Shown here piece after piece: positions 48,953 through 63,902 of a stretch of 64,000 nt of DNA (the stretch's first letter is position 1; each line of letters begins with the position of its first letter). The position numbers and the translations under genes are program-made. Origin of the DNA: Tenodera sinensis (lineage: Eukaryota > Arthropoda > Insecta > Mantodea > Mantidae); NCBI GenBank assembly GCA_030765045.1, contig CM060962.1, positions 213,423,531 to 213,487,530 of the forward strand. The letters run 5' to 3'. The notes under the pieces were generated by a model, which worked only from the letters and a program-made list of their open reading frames with translations, did not search any database and was not told the DNA's origin.

Positions 48953-49339
48953 TGATTATATCTGACGATAGCGCTTCTGGTGTGAACGCTTGCGGAGAGA
49001 GCTGCTTATCGCTATTTTTATCTTTCCAACTCCAACTCCTGGAACTTGGCCACAGCCGCTGTGTCACAATATCTTCCTATACACAGATAATAAATGTTTA
49101 TTGGGCGCTTAAATTAAATCATTACCGCTTATTATCAGTAGATTAATATAAATACATTCAGCATTGCATTCTGAATTTTATATTTTATTCCGAGTCGTTT
49201 CATTGTATTTTCGACGTGTCTTTGCTGCAAATTTCATTCATAAAATGAGCTTCATGGTTAGTTTAAATGGCTGTCCATAATCCATGAGCGTATTAATACA
49301 ACCAGAAGGTTACGTATACGAGAGTTAAACGTACAAAGC

Positions 49340-49720
49340 GAGATAGTTCTGCGGAAACGTGGAGGCTCGCATTTGGAAGGTCCCGAGTTCGATTCCCTTC
49401 AACTGCCCATTCTCGGTTTCGTAGCGTACGCTGGTGTCCGACAGATGACACGGATGCTTGCTCAAAAGAAAAAATACCTGCTCCCTCGGACACTAGAAGG
49501 GTGGTTGATCGACAGGTCGTTCATCATCCTCTCTAGGCACCGCCAGCATTGGGACGGGCCTTCGAACCTAGAACTGTTAGGCACTTCTGCGCGTCTCTGT
49601 GTCCTGTCTGTCTGCGGCATGTAGCCTCCTGTAATGCCTTCACTACATCGCTTACTCATTTGGGGTGTTATCATATCGCAGTATGTGAGGTATGCTCTTC
49701 CATTGTACAACCTATACATG
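49340..49720 (+). repeat. tRNA-derived SINE, family 1, copy 3
   Basis: Starts gcgagatagttctgcgg, with a B-box-like agttcgattc at 49386-49395. The body matches (gccagcattgggacgggcct, ttctgcgcgtctctgtg). Confidence 0.85.
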
Positions 49721-50358
49721 AATATGTGAATATGCAGACTATATTTTGCCCCTCTTACAGAACATGCCTTCTGATTTGCAACATAAGCATATCTAAGTAT
49801 CGAGTTTATTAGACATTATATGACTCATTTCTGTTGAACTGGTTCGACAGAATATGTACAGCCAGGAGACCAAGGCAAGCAACAGTACGGCTTCCAATTT
49901 CCTTTGTAGTCTCTTGCCATTTAATTGAACAGAAGGCTAGGAAGCCCTTGCATGGATTGGCGTTTTTGTTTTTGCCTGTTTGGTAGCGGCACCTGCACTG
50001 TATCGAAGTTAAATTGGATCGTAATGGAATAATAAATACTGGCAAGTTACCCCTGTTTCTTATTGACAGTCAAACTAGCTATGGGACTTTATGCAGTATA
50101 CATAGCTCATTTACATTCAGTTTATGTGGGTGTGCGCGGTTGGAAGCAATAATGACATTAACCACACAAGGCCAGTGAGTGTGAGATAACAAATAAATTT
50201 ATAATATTGCTAAACTCTGTCATAGACGTTGTTCATCGAGGCAAACTGAACTTGTGCTATGAAAATTAACGTGATACATAGAATTTGTTGCGTGGAAATT
50301 ATTTTCACTTTATTTTACTTCAGACTTTTGTAGGCTGTAGATTATGCACCTAAGAGGT
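49721..50358. other. no supportable feature
   Basis: Nothing recognisable. Confidence 0.5.
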
Positions 50359-50441
<83 letters not shown>

Positions 50442-50930
50442 TGCCTGTGAGCACCATAACCCAAATCGAATAGTTGGTTAAAAGCCAAATTTCTTATTTA
50501 AGTTTAATATCTTTCAAGAATGTGACACAAAGATTTTGAAGAAAATTCCTCCAACATAAGCTACCCTTTACATGTAAAAGTTTCGAAAATTTTTATTTTC
50601 TCAAAAATGAGAAAACTATTTTGATTAAAATGCCATATGTTTAAGATATTTCTTTGGCAAATGAAATATACATTTTGAGTTTTCTCGCTATAGACCATGC
50701 AGTTCTGTTTGCTCTTGATGACTTGCACAACTAGCGAACCGTAAGAGATAGGTCAAATCTTACTACACAAAAAATTTAGATTTCGTTAAAACACACCATT
50801 TGTCCAAATGCATTTTTTTTTTTTTATTTTTTTTTTTATTTTTTGAGTGAAACATTTCGGAGATATTGTTTGTTATTTGTGAGAATTACAGCCCCCTCAA
50901 AAACCTATGGCCAACATCTTAGCCTTCTGT
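50359..50930 (+). repeat. GT-core interspersed repeat, copy H
   Basis: Lacks the start region. It begins in the GT microsatellite (50359-50440) and continues with a well-conserved right arm (aatgtgacacaaagattttg, gatttcgttaaaacacacc), with a poly-T expansion at 50813-50840. Confidence 0.88.
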
Positions 50931-51134
50931 TTTTATGAAGAATATCTTCTCGGTTTAGTTACGTAATGAGTTGTACTTGTATATAATTTTATTTGAACTA
51001 TCCTGTGTTTGCAGAAGAACCAAATAATGATTTCTAACGAGAGTAAGAAAGGCAAAATTATTCACAGTGAGCCGCCGCCAGTGGAGCGCGTGTTTTCTGA
51101 ATAGTTTTACTGTTTAAGTAGTGACATCCTCCGT

Positions 51135-51300
51135 GACTAGGGGTAACATGCTAGCCTCTAGTTCCCAAGCACGCGGGTTCAAACCCGGTGGGGTGTGGTC
51201 GAATTTTTTCGGGCGCAAAAATCCTCAGTATGGCTTCCTTCGGAAGGAGAAATAACACTCAATTTGAATGTTCTTTTCCTTGTGTAGCGTGCCTTCTCTG
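51135..51300 (+). repeat. tRNA-derived SINE, family 4
   Basis: gggtaacatgctagcctc (A-box region) and gggttcaaacccgg (B box, 51175-51188), then a short SINE body. A mature tRNA fold is not evident. Confidence 0.6.
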
Positions 51301-51949
51301 TCATATACATTCACTGTAATTGTTGCACTATTTCGAAACAGATAAGGGCAGAAAATTCCAGTGAGGGATGTTCCGTTAGTGAACAGTACTTTCAACTACC
51401 CCCTTACTACCACTGACCCAGGCTGTGTGCCCTTTCAGTCGCATTACTTTGTGAGAGTCGAAAAACAAAATTTGTCCACCTCTGACCTACACTCTCTAGT
51501 GCCAGTCTCTAATTCTATCAGAGACAGCAACGTCAATTTAATATCACATTTCTTTTACTATATTTCAATGGTAGTCTCGTATATGAACCATATTCATTTA
51601 GTGTCCTTCTGGGTGAGTCAAAATACTCAAACTAATTTAAACACTCTAAAAATATATGCAGTTTAAGTGACGTGATGTTGATAAAGTTGATAGATAAAAG
51701 CAATCAGTGATGTTTTGGTGTAAGCAGTTAAGACCATCAGCAGCTCATTTCAGTGCTGCGGTAGTTTACCGAACTGCAAAGTGATCAAAGAAGGCAATTT
51801 ATGTGGTTTATTGGAAGCTCCTTGCCATCTAGTTGTTTTACTGACATAAATGTGATGCAAATATATATACTTACCGCCCCTAGAACCCAACGTCGTTTCA
51901 AATTGGAAATGGCATTCCCTCACTCCCTCTTCTGCAAAAGCAAAGGGCG
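51301..51949. other. no supportable gene
   Basis: A 101-codon plus-strand frame (51361-51666) has no recognisable domain. Confidence 0.4.
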
Positions 51950-52211
51950 TATAGCCCGCCCCGGTAGCGTGATAGCTAGCATGTCTGCCTCACATTCAAG
52001 AAGTCGCGAGTTCGCATCTCGCTTAGGGTAAGTTATCCGGGTAAGGTTTTTTTTCCGAAGTTTTCCCTTATCATGAGAAGGCGAGTGTTGGGTAACTTAA
52101 AGCTCCGTGGACCTCGGGCTCATTTGAGCATCATTTCACCCATTTCAGTCATTCACCGTCCGATATGACGTTACCTCGGAGGACCTTAATTTTTATTTAA
52201 AAAAAAAAATG
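51950..52211 (+). repeat. tRNA-derived SINE, family 5, full length
   Basis: tRNA-like head gcgtgatagctagcatgtctg with a B-box region gagttcgcatc, a body ending catttgagcatcatttcacc and aggaccttaa, and an A-rich tail (52198-52210). It abuts GT-core copy I. Confidence 0.85.
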
Positions 52212-52910
52212 TTTTGCACTCACATGACTTTCTCTACTCTTCTATCAACCATTCTTACAAACCCTTATTCCTAATCTTCTACGTGTTAGTTGAGATAAAC
52301 ATTTGTTCAAATGATTTTATTGCTTATTTCCTTGTATGTGCAAGAGGAATACAATAGGCTTTGAGCGATAGTGAACTCTTTTAAAGCTTAGAGATCCTGT
52401 TCTCTTTGCACGGTTAACATATAAAAAGGTGAACAACGATGTTCCATTACACCAAAGTTTTAAGTTTTCCGAAACTCACATACATACAAGGAATATCTCC
52501 GAAATGGTTCACCCTACAAGAAAATTTATTCAGACATAAATTGTGTATTTTAGCAAGATCTACATTTTTTGTATATTATGATTTGGTCTATCTCAAACGG
52601 TTTACCAGTTATGCAAAAGTCGTCCAGAGTAAATACGACTACAGGGGCTATAGCCAGAAATTTCAAGATATACATTTTGTCATAAAAATATCTCAAACGT
52701 ATACATTTTAATCAAAATCGTTGGAGCCATTTTCAAGAAAATCAAAATTTTCGAAAAATGTTCCATATAAAGGGTAGTTTAGGGTGGGACTATTTTCTTC
52801 AAAATCTTCGTGTCGCATCCGTGAAAGACATTAAACTTATATACCAACCTTGGTTTTTAACCTACTTTTCGTCTTTGAGTTATGCTATCCACAAACTGAC
52901 AGACAGACAG

Positions 52911-52965
<55 letters not shown>

Positions 52966-53112
52966 CACACACACACACACACACGAACGTTTTTCTGAAA
53001 ATGCTTTTTTTGGATTCAGGGGGTCTCAAAACACATTTCCGGTGAAATCTCGACATCGAATTTTTGGGTGGAATACGATACTTCCCCTACTTACCAGTAG
53101 AGAAAGTTTAAA
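52212..53112 (-). repeat. GT-core interspersed repeat, copy I (near full length)
   Basis: Runs from the tail (ttttgcactcacatgacttt at 52214) to the start (cagtagagaaagt at 53096-53108). The core has short CA (52913-52928, 52965-52984) and GA (52928-52958) runs. It is among the least diverged copies and retains the single TAA site hit by the Harbinger-like element in copy C. Confidence 0.92.
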
Positions 53113-53949
53113 AAAACCGTAGGTTTTATTTACTACTTCATGCCAGTTGTACTTAACTCATTAAATAAGCTGGATTGCGTTTGTTTAGGTTAGTTCTATT
53201 AAAATGTGCTTCTAATTATTGCACTCGCTAATACCAATGATTTCAGTTGTTTGCACATAGTAATCAACGGAAAGCGAACAACAACAAATAAAAATACCGC
53301 CAATCCAATGCCTTTTGCTTCCTCATTTAGGTTGGCAGTCCCCATTGCGCATACTCTGTAGCGAGATCACCACATTAGCGGGAAAAAGACCAATGTTGAC
53401 ATTGCGCGGCCAGTTTTTGCTATAAAAATATTGCTAAAAAGGCAGGGTGAGTGGGTTGGCTGCTTGGTTCCCGGCATTTAATACTATTTCACTAAGTCAT
53501 GATTAACTGTTGAACATATATACTTTTAAACCTTAAACAAAAGCTACTTCTTTCTCCGAGCAAGACTAGCGAGGATTACTTCATACGGAAATTGGCCCTT
53601 CTCGGTACACGCTTCGATGGCGCTGTATTGCAAATTATATATGTATTTTTGGCCAAACACTTGAAAGTGGAGTATTTTCAATAACTTATATTAATAGTTC
53701 AACGGTTGATAACTATACTTTTTCCACTCTGTATTTCCTGAAGTGCTATAAATTAGTGTTTACTATGCTACTAACAAACAAGAGTAGATTCCCTACTTGT
53801 AGTATGGTTTGTCTTTTCTGGTTGTTTATGAAGTCCATGATCTACCGGTATAAATCTGGTAATACACTATTTTAGTGAAGAATCTGTTCTGTTTTTAATA
53901 TAAACACTTTTATGTAAAACTAGGATGTAATTTTTACCTTTAACTTAAG
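53113..53949. other. no supportable feature
   Basis: AT-rich; nothing recognisable. Confidence 0.5.
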
Positions 53950-54990
<1,041 letters not shown>

Positions 54991-56529
54991 AAAAACACTA
55001 TCATCAAAAATACTTTGCTTGGCTGGCAAAAACCCATTAATTATTACATTTCTATAGCTAATTCAATACTTATTGTGTTCTTTTTCCGGATTGAATACCG
55101 CATGTAAACGCGGATTCAAACTGGATCCGATCCGCTTATTTCGTGAGACCGGATCAGAATTGTGTTGCATGGATACACCCATCGATTTGAAACCGCCAAC
55201 GATACTGTTATTGTACTCGTTTTAACACGTACGTATTTCTACAGGTCCGCCAACAAAACTTAGTAACCGACATAAAAGCTTGAATTATTTCTATTTGAGC
55301 CTTGCATGTCCAAAGAGATCTCATTTCAGGATTGAATTCAATATAGAAACGCATAAATCGGAATGGGCTCAAATCGAGTTCAATTCCGCATGGAAACGTA
55401 GTAAATAATTATTAGGCGAAGAAGATTGACACCGGAAGTGGTATAGCTGTATGACATTGAGTACCAAAGAAACTCGCACTCGTATTTCGGCTGGATGTTT
55501 TTAGCTTAACTGTAATCGAACAATGCTGCTTGCGTTTGCATGTGTGAAACGTAATGTTAGTAGGCACATAAACTTTGAGTACCTGCCTCAAATCCGGTTT
55601 GTGATTAACGAGACCCAGAAACGCCAAGTCAATAATATGACACGTAAAGAAATCTCCAGAAAACACGTCAGGGGATGACAACACAGTGGGGAGAAAGGTC
55701 GTTATCATTTTTAGATTTGCTTTTTTACTACAGATATACCATTCACAAATGATAGTGGGTCGTTTTGTCTTGCAGTTTTGTTTCTTTTTCTTTCACGTAA
55801 ACACCTTTGCCATGCTCCATTTTAGTGACTATATAAATCTATGGAGCCCCGTGTGAAGTGTTAAACGCGGAAGAACGGCGTGCCTACCTTTTAACAGCTT
55901 TCTGAGGTGGGTGTAATATACCTCACGCCAACGACGCACCACTTTTTAGAGCCCTCCTTCGCCTCCAGCATTTTTGCCTTCTACCGTTTCACCTCCATTT
56001 TATTCCATTTCAAGGCTCGTATAAAGTCGACGATCTACCCTTAGATATTATACAGAGAGATCGCGTATGTCGGACATGTTTTTCCTCTTACCGCCCTCAG
56101 GTCATAATGTCTTCCTCAGACTGGAAGTCTTACAAAAAGAGTTTCTGGTGGGACAACCGAAGCTCGAAGAATATGCTCTTCATAACAGTAAGGATGAAAT
56201 ATTATAGTTCACCGTTATAAGTCTATATTCATGTTTCCATTCGATCAAAGAATTAAGTAGATGATGTTAACATAATTTTCTTTTGGATATAGCCATAGCC
56301 GAAATTATGACATTTTTACGTTACAACAACCTAACTAAACTGACTATCCCAAAAATGCAAATTTTTAACTTTAGGTCAGACAACTTTCGAGAAATTTTCA
56401 TCACTTCAAGTAACTTCTAATTTGAGTATGTTTTCAGTACACAAGTATGTACATAACTATAACATCTCTATCTACGTAAAGACTATAATGAGAGCAGAGC
56501 ATAGGAAAAGAATAACTGATCCAGTAGAT
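54991..56529. other. no confident gene; motif cluster at 55075-55400
   Basis: Variants of gcatgNAAACG occur at about 55100, 55170, 55345 and 55390, some inverted, suggesting an old MITE. A 98-codon minus-strand frame (55412-55708) has no recognisable domain. Confidence 0.35.
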
Positions 56530-57158
56530 CAGTGATGTCAAACGGTGTGCTTGAGCGCAAGCGCGCTCTTCAAAGCTTGGCAGGCTCAAGCTGCCCGTAA
56601 CAGCAGCATTTGCTTGCTGTATGGGACAGTGTTAATCAGGACTGTACAACGTGCACAGCATGGAATAAGTGCATGTATTTGCAGTCCCTTAACATAAGCA
56701 CAGGAATTAATAAGTATTGTGACACATTGAATGCACTCTTAGAGGAGTTTGATGGAAGATTTTTGGATTTGGAAGCTCTCAAATCTAAACTGAATATATC
56801 TTCCTTGTCCTAATCTGTTAACCGGAGAATGTTCCAGTTGAGCTTCAACTAGGACTTACTGATTTATGCTGACTCAGATCTTAGTGGGGTGTATAATGAT
56901 AATAGTAGTCAGTTTTTATCAACCCCTTGATCCACAAACATACCCAGCATTTCACAAATTTGCTACAGCAATTATGTGTATGTCTGGCAATCATACATCT
57001 ACGAACAATTTTTTTCTTTAATGAACTTGATGAAATGCTATCTAAGAATAAAATTGTCTGAAGATAACCTCACGTTTCTCTTGAGATTTGCTCCTGTAAT
57101 TAATGTCCCCCTCCCCCAAATATTAAGATGTTGGTGGAAAAGCACAAAATGGGCGTAA
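56530..57158 (+). pseudogene. hAT transposon remnant, GTF2IRD2-like transposase pieces
   Basis: The left part begins CAGTGATGTCAAACGGTG followed by GC-rich palindromic sequence, a typical hAT end. The plus strand then has coding pieces of a hAT transposase. At 56690-56790: INKYCDTLNALLEEFDGRF, matching the Y...L..EF..RF segment. At 56976-57090: a Y(V/I)YEQFFSLMN core and LSEDNLTFLLRFA, matching the FGSTY.CEQ.FS.MK and LTDEHL..LLR blocks. Stops and frameshifts separate them, and no right terminus was found. Confidence 0.7.
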
Positions 57159-57820
57159 TGAATACGTAATTAGATTCAAAGTGTGACCACAAGTAGAGGT
57201 TTCAATGTGGAGCTATTTTGTTACTGGAACAGTTTGTTTCCTTTTGAATTATAAGGTTGAAAGTTCTACAAATATTCTTCACCTTTTGTAGTTTTAATGT
57301 TTTGTTTTTGAAACATTAATTTGTTTTTTAATAATTATATTATTGTTGTAGTTCATATTAAAACCTTATGATCACAAAATCTATGTAAATAAATACTTTT
57401 AAATCAAACAAGAAGAATCACAATCCTAAAAAGAGTGGAGTTCATTTTCCCTTCAAACTTCGTGCACCAATGTTTTGGTGGGTTTTGCTTAACGCCACCG
57501 CTACTTGTGTGTATACCACAGTCTTTCAACAAATGGAAAGTGTTATATTTGGTGTGAAACACCCTCTCTATGAATTTGTTTACTTTGGTGTAAACGGGCT
57601 AACCCATTCTAATAAGGTTAGAGTTTCGACCCTGAGGAGGAAGTAACGGCTGAAACACGAGTTCACTGTAGAGTTGAAATGTACAAAAGCTATAACATTT
57701 ATGTTAAGCGTTTATTCTCAAATAGATGTAGAAACGAAGTCTAAAGTTATTGCCCCTATTGAATATAACAACACATGCGATGATGAACCGTGTGACGTAG
57801 TATACCACGTAATACCGTAG
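57159..57820. other. no supportable feature
   Basis: AT-rich; nothing recognisable. Confidence 0.5.
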
Positions 57821-57912
57821 AAATACCACGAGGGGGTTTCATATGACGATAACTTTTCGATCGCGAAGCGCGAGAAAAATTATCCCAAATATGAAAACCA
57901 CGAGTGGTATTT
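57821..57912. repeat. 92-bp imperfect palindrome (possible TIR-only element)
   Basis: Left arm aaataccacgagggggtttc and right arm gaaaaccacgagtggtattt are inverted repeats. The inner parts pair as cttttcgatcgcg and cgcgagaaaaatt, and the centre is gaagcg. Confidence 0.75.
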
Positions 57913-58179
57913 GTTTAGAGTATTCCGCGACATAATCAATAATTCGTTATACTATTTAACATTAATAATGATTTAAAGGCAAACAACTTACAATAACATT
58001 CGTACGTTTTAATTGATATTTATTTTCACAGTTGGCACTACAACTAATCCAGTAGGTTGTGAGAATGACAACAATAATTTTAGCGTTTAATCCAGGGAAA
58101 TGAGGAATTAGACATATGATGAATATAAATGAATGATTTTGCGTTAGTAGGCTATTCATTAAAGGTAGGTCTGTTTTTT

Positions 58180-58415
58180 GTGGTGTTTAACGCCCGCTTT
58201 TACTACTACGGCACCGCAGGCGGTGACACTGATGATATATGGAATGAAGATGGAGCACCGTTGGAATGAGATGGCGGGGAAAACCGGCGAACCCGGAGGA
58301 AACCCGCCCCAGCGCCGCTTCGTCCACCACAAATCCCACATGCGGTTGCCTGGGACCGAACCCGGGCCGCTTTGGTGAGAAGCGAATGGTCTAACCACTC
58401 GGCTACGGCGCGGCC
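58180..58415 (-). repeat. tRNA-derived SINE, family 7
   Basis: The right end carries a tRNA-like head on the minus strand with a B-box complement (gggaccgaacccgggcc, 58349-58365) and gtctaaccactcggctac as the A-box side. The body is GC-rich (ggcgaacccggaggaaaccc). Confidence 0.75.
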
Positions 58416-58834
58416 AAGGTATGTCTGCTATAGGTATGTAAAATTAAAGTTGTTTTACTTCGCCTCTTCAATTAAAATGTCAATATCCTCACTAGAATAT
58501 TCATCAAATCTTTTGTCTGATATTTTTGAACGGGCCGCTAAATGTTTTTGCTGCACATGGATACTTCAGATTTCAGAAAGGTAAGAAAAGGAGGTGATCT
58601 AACCAAAGCGATAATACCACGAACAAGAGGTGATAATCCGGCTTGAGTGGAGTAGTGAAAAATGTCTACTGTTTCAATGTATTTGAAAGTTTCAGTAACG
58701 CATTGTCCTATCACGTTAGATACTATGTATTATACATAATTATCACACGCAATTATTGTTATTACATATCACTGATAGGTATAACACTTTTAAAAAATTA
58801 TAATTATTTTGTTGTTTGGCGACACTGCCAATTG

Positions 58835-59010
58835 CCAGGATCACATCAGCGTCGCCGGTGTGCCAGAAGTTCGTACTGCAAGAATCTACTAACATGGAGC
58901 TGTCGTTTTTAAAGCACACTTAAAAACCATCGGTCTGGGCCGGGTTTGAACCCACGCCCTTAGGATCTGTAGGCCAATGACTAACCAAGTGAGGTAACCA
59001 GACCGAAAGG
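58835..59010 (-). repeat. tRNA-derived SINE, family 6, copy 2
   Basis: B-box complement gggtttgaaccca at 58939-58951; shared motifs with 21540-21680 (aaaccatcggt, actaaccaa). Confidence 0.7.
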
Positions 59011-60299
59011 TATAACCCTGACAATAAGAAAGCATACTCAAGAACGTGAACACTTAGGCTCAACCTTATTCATATTATAATGCTTTTTATGAACCTAAGG
59101 GTACTCAACTAACAGACAATTCATTGACAGTGAAGCCTCCACCCTTCTTTATGGATGATTTAAACTACATTATCAATTCCTGAGATTATAAAAGAGAGGA
59201 GGTAGATGGGAGATGCTTGAAGATGGCATAGCTGCAATTCCTAATAATGATTTAAATTGCCTCGTTCCTATAGAGATCGTTGTTCCGTCATCAAAGTGTA
59301 CATCTAAAGATGACTGCTCTTACCACTGCGTGCGAGGGGATTTGATTTCGATCCTCGATAAAGACAGAGAATGCCACAGTTGTGGAGTAAATTCAGGCGT
59401 TCGTTGTTTGCCACACCATTGTGTTAGTGTGAACAGTATTTTTGAGAATATACAAATATAAAGAGCCCAACGAGTTACATTCACGTGTCTTTCTCTATCA
59501 AATATGGTTTCTTTTTGTTTAGCTTCTACAAACTATTCTTATAGAAGCTTATGAAAGCTGGAGAATACTTAGCAATCTTCGTCACCGATAGATGGAACCC
59601 TGATGTCATCATTAGTGTATCTAGAACATTCTTTTACGTTTTCGTTTTCTTTATAAGCAACGAATGGAATCCTACAGTTCAAGTAACGAAATCACAAATG
59701 TTTGTTATATGTTTCATTTCTGTTGCTGGATTGCACGTTTCCTTTGAGATAACCACAGCTCCTTTACACAACATGTCGACATAACTGTAACGTGCGCATG
59801 GCTCCTAAATACGTGCAAATTTTCTTAGGAAGTGTCCCTTTGCCCCACCCTTACCCTATATCCTTTTGTGTGTACATGAGATTATTTTCACCCGTTATTT
59901 GGAACACTCTAGAATGCACAAGGGAAAAACCCATTATAAGAACTCTCTAAATCATAGCAGAATAATTTCATAAATGAAGTTAATTAATTCATCACTGGAG
60001 TTTAAAAACCTAACCGAACAACGTCAGGTTTGTAAGCCAGCCAGTTTAAAATAAATTGTGTCTTTTAAAAATGTCTATATATTTTCTGTAGCACATATTG
60101 TGTGCTGATATGGTCCTAGTAATTGACACCGTCGTTAAGAAAAAACATAATTATTTTAATATGTTATGTACCTGTAAAAGAAACAAAGGGTGCTGAATAT
60201 TGTTGGCATAAATAAATAATAAAGGGTATTGAAATTTGAAACCAATAGCAACAGATATTTCTGAAATTGCTGATGCTAAAGAAAAAAATTGTTTATAAT
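59011..60299. other. no confident gene
   Basis: Short similarity of 59810-59870 (ttttcttaggaagtgtccct, ttgccccacccttaccct) to 27365-27560 suggests an uncharacterised repeat. Confidence 0.4.
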
Positions 60300-60785
60300 A
60301 AATTATCAGATTTAAAGAGATCTACATATTTGTGCAATAACATTTCATCTATGTCTTACGCTTTACCAGTTTTGCAAAAGTAGTTAAAAGTGGCTTCATA
60401 GGCTATTGCCAGGAAGTTAAAGATAAGTTACCTTTCACTTTCCATGAAAATTTCTTAGACACATGGAAATTTAATCATAATCGTTATAGCCGTTTTCGAG
60501 AAAATCAGAATTTCTAAAAATCTGTTTAAAAGGGGTAGTATAGAGTTGGAGGATTTTGTTGAGTCTTCGTGTCGCATCCTTGAAAGACGCTGAACTTAAA
60601 TACTAAGTTTAATGTTTAACCGACTTTTCATTTCTGAGTTATGCTGTTCAAAAGCGCAGGCATGCACACACGCATACTTTCTAAAAATGATTTTCTTGGT
60701 TTCAGGAGACAGAAATCGTCTATTTTTTGCAAAATCTCGACATTGAATTTTCGGTTGGAATATAACATTTCCCCTAATTTCTATA
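60300..60785 (-). repeat. GT-core interspersed repeat, copy K (partial)
   Basis: The arm spans 60310-60640 (gtgtcgcatccttgaaagac) and the start region 60690-60785. The microsatellite is nearly absent (cacacgc at 60665). Confidence 0.85.
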
Positions 60786-61208
60786 CGTGTGTCTATATAA
60801 AAATAAAATTAAATTTCCTGTAAAAGCTTTTAAATCAAGTTTCTCTTTTGAGACTCAATAGCAATCCCGGTGCGGTAAATAATGTATTCATTCTGTTTAT
60901 AAGTAACATAAATCGAAGAGCTTTAACCAGCAATTCTTGTTAGATTGAATCTACTGACAAATGCTAATGAAACGGAATTAATTAAACAGAATCTTCATTG
61001 GCTGTCTTGCGAAAACACGGAGCTAATTAATGTCTCTCAAAACACGTTGAATATCTATATTATTAAACATTAGCAACGGCAGTTCAACAACCTTCTGCAA
61101 ACAGTTCTTCACTCTGCCCTTGGGGTGGACGGCTAGTTTTTAAAACATTACAAAACCAAGCTTTAATTTCACCAAGCACTTTTTGGGAAAAGGGAAACAT
61201 CTTTATTG

Positions 61209-61527
<319 letters not shown>

Positions 61528-62879
61528 GAACCATTCATTGTAGAGAGTACATTAATGAGAATAACTGAACTTCGAATAAATAGGAATAATAATGGGGTTA
61601 TTATTTTTACTTTAATATAATCAATAATTTCGGTTGCTTTAAACTTAGAAATAATTTCATCGAATCTAGCTAAAATTTGGATTGTTTGTTTTCTTATATT
61701 TGAAATATACTGCATACGCGTATCTAACCAATCTCTCCAGTCTCACCTAGTAATGCGACATTAGTGGATTCAGAAGCAAGCTGATCTCTACCAGAAAGAC
61801 AAGTCTTCCCATGATATTTATTTAAATGTTTCAGTATTACAAGTCATTTAAAGCAGTCAAGCTCCACACATGGAAACTTGCTACATGACTTTTAATTAGT
61901 AACTCTGCTTAACATGAAGTTTCAGATTTAATGAACTATTGTTACATCTCGGTTATTTCTTTACATATTCCTAGACCTACACACAATACTCACTAACGAG
62001 TGGAAATGAGGAACAAAAATAGTTTTCAGCAACAATTCCGACCATTGCGCTTCCAAAAAATACTACGTTTCAAATACACAACTCTTTCAAATTAACAGTC
62101 AGATAAATGAGCGGGTTTCTGCACATCGCAGTAAGAGCTAGATACTCTTGATCTACTCGTTACTTGACTCGCTTTTTTCGCATACTACATTCAGTTCCAA
62201 GAGGTACCTATATGTAGAAGATGCCCCTCCCTGATTCCTGAATCCCGCGCGAATTGGAAATGTACATGTAACAACATTTCATTTACATTACATTTCAATA
62301 ATTTTCATAATTACTGCTCGTTTGACTCATGTCAAAATAATTTACACACATCGTGGCCGTAAAAACACCTTGTAGGTATGTTTCCGTGATACTATTGTAT
62401 ATATTTTAACAAATGAGTGTACCAGTCACTGCTAATCATTCTTTATTAGTATTCCAGTCGGTTAGCGCAGCGCTAACCCTACACTTAGATCACTATTGCA
62501 CAAACTCGGAGCAACATAACTTAACAGTCGAATAGAATCACAAGTGAACTATCACTACTGAATAACAACTCACACTAAACTGCATTCAGTACGATTCACA
62601 CCACTGTGCAGTGAACGCTTCGTAAACGTTTAACTGTCTGACCGTCCCGGTCCTTCAGATTCAGTGTCAACACCACAAACTTCTGTAAGTACTTTTAGTA
62701 AAAGAAGGTGTCATGTGCTTAGCCTTTTACTTCAGCCATTGGCTAACCTGGAAAAACAGTTGAAGAAGCTGCCACTCACGGTCTGCTATTATATAAATTA
62801 AAGTACGACTGCGTAAAAGATATGAATGGTAGGTAATGGGAGAATACAGTGCGCTTAAACAATCGAGAGATCTTTTAAA
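61528..62879. other. no confident gene
   Basis: AT-rich. Around 62550-62700 the sequence is less AT-rich, and a donor-like ctgtaagt lies at 62683; too weak to call an exon. Confidence 0.4.
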
Positions 62880-63545
62880 ACAGGCAATCGTTATGTGATG
62901 GCTTGGGCATTCGATTGTCTTTGCACGGCCAGGACATTAAAATAATAACGGCTAACTATTTGGGAAAAATATACGCATCACAAAATGCAAACCAGTAAAA
63001 AGGAATATCTCGAAAATGACTTATCTCCACAAAAAATAATTATTTGACGTAAATTGTGTGCTTTAGCGAGATCCACACTGTGGAAGAGTTTATTTATCTC
63101 TTACGATTTACTAGTTATGCAAAAGTCATCAAGAATGGACTTCAGAGACTATTCCTAGAAGATTCAAGATATACATTTCATTTATCATGTAAATGTCTTA
63201 AAATGTATTATTTTAATCAGAATAGTCAGAGCCATTTTTGAGAAAATCAAAATTTTTGAAAAGTGTTCCATGGAAAGGGTAGCTTGTGGTGGGAGGACTT
63301 TGTTGAAAATTTTCTAGTCCCATTCTTGGAAGTTGCTGATCTTGATTGGTGCTAAAGCGACTTTCCGTTTTTTAATAATATGCTCTTCACGGGCGCACAC
63401 GCAAGAATCTTTTCCTATGTAAAGTTAATGTTTGTTGTCTATGCGGGGGACCTCAAAATGTGTATTTCCGGTGAAACGTCGGTGTAAAATTTATTGGTGC
63501 AGTGCCATAAGTTCTCTATTTACTTTGTATGTGCTATAGAAAGCA
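62880..63545 (-). repeat. GT-core interspersed repeat, copy L (partial, no microsatellite)
   Basis: Right-arm landmarks in inverted order (tctttgcacggccaggac, gcaaaagtcatcaagaatgg, agaaaatcaaaatttttgaa) and start region at 63440-63545. The CA run is reduced to gcacacgca. Confidence 0.82.
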
Positions 63546-63901
63546 AAACAAAGCAATTATGGTCACCATAAAATTAGTTTATTTTATAGCAGTAAGCACG
63601 AAAAATATATAAGCAAAGTCTAGGATTCTCAACACAGAGACAAAATAAGGAAATAAGCAAATTCCGAGCTCTAATTAAGACACCAGGTGGACTGAAAACT
63701 GCCAGAATTCTTTTTTTCTTTTGGTAACGGCTCAGGTTAAAATTTTTATACTGCATTTCTGATACAGTTCTCACATTGCAGACATTTTTGTTGAAGAAAT
63801 TAATTTCTAAATGCTGGAAGAAGCTCAAAGAGAACAAAGGAAGAGAACATAAACCAGAAGCTACCAAGGTATGGTTTATGGCTTGACCTTCCCCAGTAGT
63901 A

Positions 63902-63902
<1 letters not shown>

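Noticed and set aside
51140..51200. Functional tRNA gene
   Set aside because: A and B boxes exist, but no complete cloverleaf could be drawn and a SINE body follows. The same holds for the other B-box sites listed.
62550..62700. First exon with splice donor near 62683
   Set aside because: Only a donor-like ctgtaagt and lower AT content; no coding or promoter evidence strong enough.
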